From: Acanthaster planci
Taxonomy: Eukaryota > Echinodermata > Asteroidea > Valvatida > Acanthasteridae
Assembly (NCBI RefSeq): GCF_001949145.1
Contig: NW_019091366.1
Location: forward strand, 2,729,102-2,793,101
Direction: 5' to 3'
Length of the DNA stretch: 64,000 bases
Shown here: in pieces, positions 58,100 to 64,000 of the stretch
Position numbering within the stretch: position 1 is the first letter of the stretch
Layout of the letters: each line of letters begins with the position of its first letter
Notes under the pieces: model-generated
Told to the model about the DNA's origin: nothing
Database searches by the model: none
Seen by the model: the letters and a program-made list of their open reading frames with translations, nothing else
Program-made: the position numbers and the translations under genes

Positions 58100-61000
58100 C
58101 TGGGGGGGGGGGTTGGGGAAAATAAAATCAGTTTGGCTCAAGCATTGTCTAATTTGAGAATATGGTCAATGTAGACCATCCCAAACAACGTCTTATAACT
58201 GTATGTATGCAAATTATATGCAAGTAATCATGCCTGTCAATTAAAGCTTTGGGTTTGAAATACAAGCTACACTCTGATTTGTCAGTAGCTATAAACTGAC
58301 TTCACTGCATTACAGAAATGCTACCAGATTGGTCATGGTCACAGAGTAAAAGTGCTGATGTCTTGCACAATTAATAAGCCTTTTGCGAGTTAAATTCAAT
58401 TAAAATCTGGTACAATGAGTTCCTTAAATTCACGTGAACATTGAATTCTTCATAAAAATTCACCTGAACATTGAATTCTTCATAAAAATTCACCTGAACA
58501 TTGAATTCTTCATAAAAATTCACCTGAACATCGAATTCTTCATAAAAATTCACCTGAACATTGAATTCTTCATAAAAATTCACCTGAACATTGAATTCTT
58601 CATAAAATTCAAGTGAACATCGAATTCTTCATAAAAATTCACCTGAACATTGAATTCTTCATAAAAATTCACCTAAACATTGAATTCTTCATAAAAATTC
58701 ACCTGAACATTGAATTCTTCATAAAAATTCACCTGAACATTGATTTCTTCATAAAAATTGACGTGAACGTTGAATTCTTCATAAAAATTCACCTGAACAT
58801 TGAATTCTTCATAAAAATTCAACTGAACATTGATTTCTTCATAAAAATTGATGTGAACGTTGAATTCTTCATAAAAATTCACCGGAACATTGAATTCTTC
58901 ATACTAAAGACACTGTTGCTATACTTAGTGATTCTGGGCAAGCTTTTGCTTAAATATATACCACTCAAAAAACTTTAGGACCACTTTTTCTCAACTAGTA
59001 ATTTTTTCCAAGCAATGGGGGTCTAGTTCTTTCATTTTTTGTTTGTCTAGATGGTGTTCTCACTTGAATAAAAAATTTTGTAAAATGGTTCAATGCAAAT
59101 TTTTAGCAGTGAAATATTTCATATAAAAAAGTATGCACAAAATGAAAAGTGATGTTAACTTTTTTTGAGTGATGTACATAAGAGACGCCTTGCACCAATA
59201 CACTGTTTTCAATAGATAAGAAGGGCAAAACGGAACTAGTCCATTCCAGAAATGGTGGTTGCTATGTAAAAGCTTGCCCCGAATCACGAGGTATAGCAAC
59301 AGTGTCTTTAGTCTGGGGAATTCAAATTGCTATGTTTATGTGCAATCAGATAACTCAGTGTACCAGATTTTATTCAAATTTAACTCGCAAAAGGCCAATT
59401 GTAATATGTTTATGCATAGTTTGCTGAGGATAATCTCGAAAATCTTACAAAATTTTTCTTGTGGCACTTAGCTACAAGATATGAACTGTGTGCTAACATC
59501 AGTGAATGATAACATATGAATTCTGACCTGATTCTGTCATCCAGTTGACACATGAGGAAGGAAAGGAGGTTTGTGGGTCATCATGGTACGTCAGTATGTA
59601 GTCAAATCCATTCTGTCAATTGAACCAACAAATCATGCAATTGAATTAATCAACTTAACACATCATGCTTGGTTGGGTCAAAGCATAATGGCAAGGTTGA
59701 AGAATTTGCAGATTAAAACACCTGCCCCATGCAGTTGGGGGGGTAAGAAAATCTGACGTTAACTGGTTAACAACACAGCCACTACAATTATTTCACCTAA
59801 GAAAATGAAGGAATTTCACTTCTAGATGTACTCATGAAGGACAATGAACATGATCACGTAGGACCTCACAAATGCTATCAACATGGTGTATTATATAAAA
59901 TCAGAACCTGGGCTACCACATTGTACAAGGAATGTACTAGTCTGACCTAATATAAACTATTTACTCTTTACCACAATGAAGTTCAGCAAACTTTTGAACA
60001 ATGGCGATTAGATAGCTTTCTATCATGCGCCTTGCTGACAAATATTCATTTCTTAACCCTAACCCTCCTCAATCATTCACCTGTAGGAGGACTGAGGACT
60101 GTTAGGGTTAATACAAATAAAAGTCATCAGTCCAAGTGATCTTCAATTCAACCTACCTCCTCAAAGCTTCGATGGGGTCTAATTACCATCTGGGAGAAGT
60201 AAGAACTGACTCGGACATGGTTCTTACTGGCTGGAACTTTAGGATGGTCCACAGCCTTGGAGACAACGGTCATGACATTATTGGCATGATCAATTTTATA
60301 GCGACGGGCAAAGACATAGTCTCGACTGTACATCGGGAACTGTAACAGAGTAAAAATCAGCAAAATTATACGAAGTATGGTACCTCTGTAGTTACATGTA
60401 AAAAGCACTGAGCATAGTTTCAAGAACACATCCTTTCTTCATAAAAATAGTTCTTGACCGAGACCTTGAGTAATGGACACAGAGGGCTGAAAGTAGTAAG
60501 TCCGAGACACAATAACAAGGGTAAGTCAATTAAAAATTAAGACAGAGTAAATCAAAAAGAAATTTTACCCAGCTTTGCCAAAACCACTGGGTTATTGAGA
60601 CAAATCAAGCAATATTTTCATCGAAACCACTACGTGTATATAAAGTCTGCTTACAGGGTAGTGCGTGACCCAGTGGATGACCTCTGACCCCGTCTCATTA
60701 TCACGGTCCACCACATCCAGCTTAATTGCATACTTGTCCCATACTTGCCGATATTCAAGATCTAGTTGGACTTGAAAGAAGGATTTAGCTGAGATATCCA
60801 TGTAGCAGCCATAGGCTTTTGGAGGAAAATAGAAAAAGTACTCCTGATTAAACATTGTACCTTTTAGGAGAGTTTCAGGTTGCATGGTTCATTGGCTTTT
60901 ATGCTTAGCACTGTGACAATAAAATTATTATTAGTTTCAGAAATTAAGATTCAATTTTATGAATATCTGAAACAATGTCAATGTGTCATTGTTAAAAGGC

Positions 61001-63668
61001 TTATCTGTTCAACACAACCCTGCTTAACATTCCACACACAGCTGCTCTTAGTTGATATTAATCGTATGTTTATGATTTTCTAACCATAATCAAATTCCTA
61101 TGATCAAGGATGTCAACCTTTTTCAAATGCTTCTCAAATGCAATTCCCATAGTAACTTCCACCATGACACTTTGACTTCTAACCTTTGTATTCATACAGA
61201 TAGGTGTTATTTAAAGGTCGTCTCCAGACTTTAAGATGATTGTGTTTGAAGATGATATCCCACGGTGCATTGCTGGTCACATGGTCAGCACTTTCCAGCT
61301 TCTCCAGCTTCTGAATCATTTCAAAATCACTGGCACAACTAAAGAAAAACAAAGCAAAATCCAACAAAGGAAACTGTAATTCATGGTCTCTGCAGCCACG
61401 GCAATGCAGTGGTTTTGTTAGCAGAAACAGCGCAAATGCAAAATGAACTGCAAAACATAAAAAAACAATCAGGCTGGATGCTTCACTGATAAATAGTTCA
61501 AGACTATTCTAAAGTATGAATTAGCCATATAAAAGTAGGTATCCTTACATCACTGTTTATTTCAACAGGTTTGTTGGTCACAATTTCTAAGACTGCTGTG
61601 TATTTAAAATAATGCAAACTTGAAATTCCATGTTAGACCATCACAATTTCAGAGTGTCATAAACAATTTTACCCTAGCAATTTGACAGATGTTATTTTTA
61701 ATCATCAATGTTGAAAGCTCTTTTTTTCCCCAAGAATCATCAATGTATCGAACAATCTTCATCAGACCGTACCATCATTGACCCACCCTCAAAGTAGTGT
61801 TCAACAACTACGGACAACTATGTTTAATAACCATTCTCATATCAAATCAGTTCCCACTTTCCTGACGGGCTTCTTGTTAATCCCTGGTGGAGAAGTCAGG
61901 AGGAATTCCTACCAAGTAAGCCTTCACCTACCCTGTATTTTAAACCTGTTCCTATATAAATTATAATCCCCTTTCCTGGCTAAAATCCCCCTTAAAAATA
62001 ACAGGCACCCTTTTTCAAACACATTGATCATGTTGACATTTATGTAGCCTGAGTAACTTGGAGTCTACGAATGGCTTCTTTTTAATAACATTTGGACATG
62101 GTTGGGTGGCGGTGTCTACATGTGCATACCGACAATTATTTCCTGAGTGGTGCAATGTTAAGTAGACGTGACCACATTGGGTTGTACACAGGACATTGCA
62201 CTGCCCAGGAAACAGTTGTCAGCACACACATACCACATGCTTATTGTAAATGGTCCACCAGCTCAACCGGCACGTCATGATGTCGTCGCCAAGTATGTTA
62301 GCATACAGTTTGAATGGCTACATGAAGATGGTGACTTTGGGCCTTTCTGATTTGAACAGGAAATTTCTCTTTTCTTCCCATACGCGAGTAAACATTACCA
62401 CCATCACTCGAATCTCTGATTCCCACTGAATCGTACAGTAGGCAAATAACACTGTTTGACCCTAACCGCCAAGCATATTGTTTGGCTTACACTACACAGA
62501 ACTTCAAATTACTAAGTAGTAGTCTGAGCCTGAAGCACCTTGCACCTACAAATTATTACTTCTGGCTAGGTTACTTCAATTGTTACTCATACTGAGAACA
62601 ATAAAGCCATGCATTCACAGTGCCACAGCACTGTATGGTACATTGTCTTTTCTACTGTATGGCTTCACAGAACAATAAAGTCATTTCCTCTTACAAGCGA
62701 CAGCGCTCAGTATTACATTTTACTGCAAGTAGTAATTTGTAGTATTATGTATGGTTAGGGTTAAGAACCGTTTTGGAGGTGAATTCTAGGGATCTTGATA
62801 TCTGGTACAACAGTGTATGAGCTACAATCGATTTATGAAAAGGAAGACCCATGAAAGGTTCTTGGACTCCACTATCATCTAACCATGTCCAAATATTACA
62901 AGAGTCGATTTGCAGAGCCCAAGTTACTCGGACTAACATTTATCATGTTTATGACGCCTGCAAATTATGGAAACGATTCCATATATGTATGCATAATTGG
63001 CCATCTGAAAGCAACAACATGACCTGAAAAAAATTATCAAATTTAGCAGGGAAGATATTGAAAAACAGTTACATGTAGGGCCTAGTTATTGCATACAGAA
63101 AACAATGAAAACACTTGTAGAATTTTTCGGACCAGTCATGCCAGTCTCGCAAGGTTTGTGCAGAGAGTGTTAAGTGGCATCCGTATGTGGAACTCTTTCC
63201 AGAATTGTGCTGATTCAAAAGAATTCTGTAATGCCCTAACCTATCCATTTCTTGATCTGATATTTTGTTATGTCTATCCCACACAAAGCAAGCTCCTCCG
63301 AAGAGAAAGTAAAAGGGCCTCTTTTTTCCTCTCACAAATCGTCTGGAAAAACTGCCAGCTAAAGTCTGCAACATGTTCTCTGCGTAAAGGTAGCCATAAA
63401 GGCTCATCACTCCTTCCATGCGACGCAATTGTTGCGATGCGTAAACGTTCAACTGTCTTTGGAGCAACTTGAATATCGTGTCCATACATTCGGGCAGACT
63501 TTGGCCCCGCAACAGGGTCACACGCACCCACGTTCTCCATGGTTCAACACGTTGTGAACTTCCACTTCGCCAGCACACATTTCTTGCAAAAGTCAGCTTA
63601 CTGTTGCAACTAGAAGGTCTCAGAAGCCTTCTGCTTACTTCTCGTAGCGAATTTTGAAAAGCCATCAT
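57945..63668 (-). CDS. stard7: StAR-related lipid transfer protein 7 (phosphatidylcholine transfer, 388 aa)
   Basis: Six coding exons join in frame on the - strand: 63668-63241, 61338-61184, 60815-60655, 60339-60157, 59612-59528 and 58099-57945. The N-terminus is Arg-rich and low in acidic residues, as expected of a mitochondrial presequence. It is followed by LYGYLYAEN, a short hydrophobic stretch (about 119-130, FYFLFGGACFVW) and a short helical segment. The START domain covers about 160-345: KVWRRPLNNTYLYEYK, FFQVQLDLEYRQVWDKYAIKL, GSEVIHWVTHYP, PMYSRDYVFARRY, SQMVIRPHRSFEENGFDYILTY and GMPDFLEKL all closely track human STARD7 (370 aa). Known family role: carries phosphatidylcholine to mitochondria. 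The ATG at 63665 has a better context (A at -3, G at +4) than that at 63668, so the protein may be 387 aa. Intron phases 2, 1, 0, 0, 1 are consistent throughout. Confidence 0.95.
58427..58903. repeat. Minisatellite, about 16 copies of a 30-bp unit
   Basis: The unit contains TTGAATTCTTCATAAAAATT followed by CACCTGAACA. Most copies are 30 bp; one near 58,605 lacks a base. Later copies vary more (GATTTC for GAATTC, ACGTGAACG). Because the unit is a multiple of three without stops, decapeptide-repeat frames appear on both strands (for example 58434-58616 and 58613-58978 on +, 58371-58583 and 58673-58882 on -). These are artefacts of the repeat. Confidence 0.95.
58961..59174. mobile_element. Short mariner-like MITE remnant between TA dinucleotides
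   Basis: The left end is TA followed by CCACTCAAAAAACTTTAGGA. The right end, read on the other strand, is TA followed by CATCACTCAAAAAAAGTTAA. These imperfect inverted ends enclose about 214 bp without a coding frame, in the centre of the larger inverted-repeat element. It may instead be an internal part of that element. Confidence 0.5.
59528..59612 (-). CDS. stard7: STARD7 coding exon 5
   Basis: An 85-nt exon, phase 0 in and phase 1 out, between the acceptor CAATTGACAG and the donor GTCAGA. It encodes NGFDYILTYHDDPQTSFPSS and then CVNWMTES, matching NGFDYLLTYSDNPQTVFPRY and CVSWMVSS of human STARD7. It was found from homology and phase. Confidence 0.92.
59613..60156 (-). other. STARD7 intron 4
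   Basis: A 544-bp intron. A short inverted repeat around TAACCCTAACCCT and its complement (about 60,054-60,111) is the only structure seen. Confidence 0.75.
60157..60339 (-). CDS. stard7: STARD7 coding exon 4
   Basis: A 183-nt phase 0-0 exon between the acceptor ACTCTGTTACAG and the donor GTAGGT. It encodes FPMYSRDYVFARRYKIDHAN and continues through SKAVDHPKVPAS, VRVSSYFSQMVIRPHRSFEE, the lipid-cavity core of the START domain. Confidence 0.95.
60340..60654 (-). other. STARD7 intron 3
   Basis: A 315-bp AT-rich intron. Nothing notable is seen. Confidence 0.75.
60655..60815 (-). CDS. stard7: STARD7 coding exon 3
   Basis: A 161-nt exon, phase 1 in and phase 0 out, between the acceptor TTCCTCCAAAAG and the donor GTAAGC. 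It encodes AYGCYMDISAKSFFQVQLDL and then EYRQVWDKYAIKLDVVDRDN and GSEVIHWVTHYP, closely matching human STARD7. Confidence 0.95.
60816..61183 (-). other. STARD7 intron 2
   Basis: A 368-bp AT-rich intron. Nothing notable is seen. Confidence 0.75.
61184..61338 (-). CDS. stard7: STARD7 coding exon 2
   Basis: A 155-nt exon, phase 2 in and phase 1 out, between the acceptor TGTTTTTCTTTAG and the donor GTTAGA. It encodes a helical run (DFEMIQKLEKLE) and the start of the START domain, WDIIFKHNHLKVWRRP and TYLYEYK. Confidence 0.93.
61339..63240 (-). other. STARD7 intron 1 (1.9 kb)
   Basis: No exon or clear repeat is recognised. Open frames at 61778-62350 have no family similarity. Confidence 0.7.
63241..63668 (-). 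CDS. stard7: STARD7 coding exon 1: mitochondrial targeting region
   Basis: The exon runs from the ATG pair at 63668 and 63665 to ATG GAT AG before the donor GTTAGG (phase 2). It encodes 142 residues. The first 55 are rich in Arg, Ser and Leu and nearly free of acidic residues, fitting a mitochondrial presequence. It then carries MSLYGYLYAEN and ACFVWDRHNKISDQEMD, matching QLYGRLYSES and VFVWDEERIQEEELQ in human STARD7. The exon is CpG-richer than the introns, as expected near a promoter. Confidence 0.9.
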
Positions 63669-64000
63669 GCATTTCCTTACTCTTCAGAAGACTGGAAAGA
63701 GCTAAGTTACAAAACGGTCACGTCTTCAGGAAGCCATCTTCACGTGAACTTTCCACACTAATTTGTACTGACTGCATGTTAACATTTGCATCGTTACCAT
63801 TTAGTACGTCAGGGAGCTGAAATTTAACTGGTAACCAAGATACTATTTATCTAAACAATGAATACGAAGTACCAGCTAATGTCCTGGCAACAGAGAACGC
63901 ACGTAATGCATGGACTCAATTCGGACTTATTTCAATTGGATTCTGCAGCTTGCAAGAAAAATAAATTTTCATTAAAGTTAGTGTGCGATTCAAAACAAAG
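63669..64000. other. Upstream region of STARD7
   Basis: It should contain the 5' UTR and promoter of STARD7. No TATA box or other defined element is evident, and no second gene is seen before the window ends. Confidence 0.5.

Larger units (their letters stand above)
58366..59403. mobile_element. Inverted-repeat (foldback) element, about 1 kb
   Basis: Outer arms match in inverted orientation: CCTTTTGCGAGTTAAATT at about 58,379 against its complement ending near 59,394, then ATCTGGTACA(A/C)TGAGTT. An inner arm pair, GACACTGTTGCTATAC (58,909 onward) and GTATAGCAACAGTGTC (59,291 onward), extends to GGCAAGCTTTT. The right arm is short (about 59,262-59,403). The left arm is lengthened by the minisatellite. 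No transposase frame is present. Confidence 0.75.
58100..59527 (-). other. STARD7 intron 5 with an inverted-repeat element
   Basis: A 1.43-kb intron. Most of it (about 58,366-59,403) is an inverted-repeat element whose left arm contains an expanded 30-bp minisatellite, with a short mariner-like unit in the middle. Confidence 0.8.

Noticed and set aside
58371-58978. Decapeptide-repeat open frames on both strands
   Set aside because: They are produced by a 30-bp minisatellite whose unit is a multiple of three without stops; the array lies in a STARD7 intron and one 29-bp copy shifts the frame.
60050-60115. TAACCCTAACCCT as an interstitial telomere repeat
   Set aside because: Only two repeat units are present; it is better explained as one arm of a short inverted repeat.
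63089-63472. 127-codon open frame on the + strand
   Set aside because: It is the opposite strand of STARD7 exon 1, whose - strand reading has clear family similarity.

Overview
This is a eukaryotic genomic window from an animal. Coding sequence is split into short exons with GT-AG introns and conserved phases, most of the DNA is non-coding, and there are several small transposable-element relics. The three recognisable genes are metazoan. AT-rich DNA, CpG-poor transcribed stretches beside a CpG-richer upstream stretch, and a recurrent TACATGTACATGTA palindrome suggest an invertebrate deuterostome (hemichordate, echinoderm or cephalochordate). I cannot resolve which. No bacterial genes, rRNA, tRNA or CRISPR array were found.

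Layout. From 1 to about 14.1 kb is CpG-poor DNA with no supportable exon. From about 14.1 to 21.7 kb is CpG-richer DNA leading into FGFRL1. FGFRL1 lies on the + strand (21,699-47,050, six coding exons, 530 aa): signal peptide, three Ig domains, one membrane span, and a cytoplasmic tail with a YTDL motif and a histidine-rich end, but no kinase. Pointing towards it on the - strand (53,843-50,240) is a second FGF-receptor relative. Its five exons predict a 264-aa product with a signal peptide, an FGFR-type D2 and an FGFR-type D3 split at the classic IIIa/IIIb-c boundary, then a 35-residue tail and a stop. It has no membrane span and no kinase. Upstream of it, also on the - strand, is STARD7 (63,668-57,945, six coding exons, 388 aa), a START-domain phosphatidylcholine transfer protein. 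The window ends just upstream of its first exon.

How it fits together. Two tail-to-tail genes, 3.2 kb apart, both predict FGF-binding ectodomains without a kinase: one membrane-anchored (FGFRL1) and one apparently secreted. This is the most interesting feature of the window, a possible cluster of FGF decoy receptors. STARD7 is probably an unrelated neighbour. Non-coding points of interest are a 30-bp minisatellite inside an inverted-repeat element in a STARD7 intron, a TA-flanked Tigger/pogo-like TIR element inside the secreted-receptor gene, two foldback hairpin elements, and several candidate conserved regulatory stretches.

Exon boundaries were worked out by eye from splice sites, reading phase and family similarity, without transcript data. 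5' non-coding exons and poly(A) sites remain uncertain.
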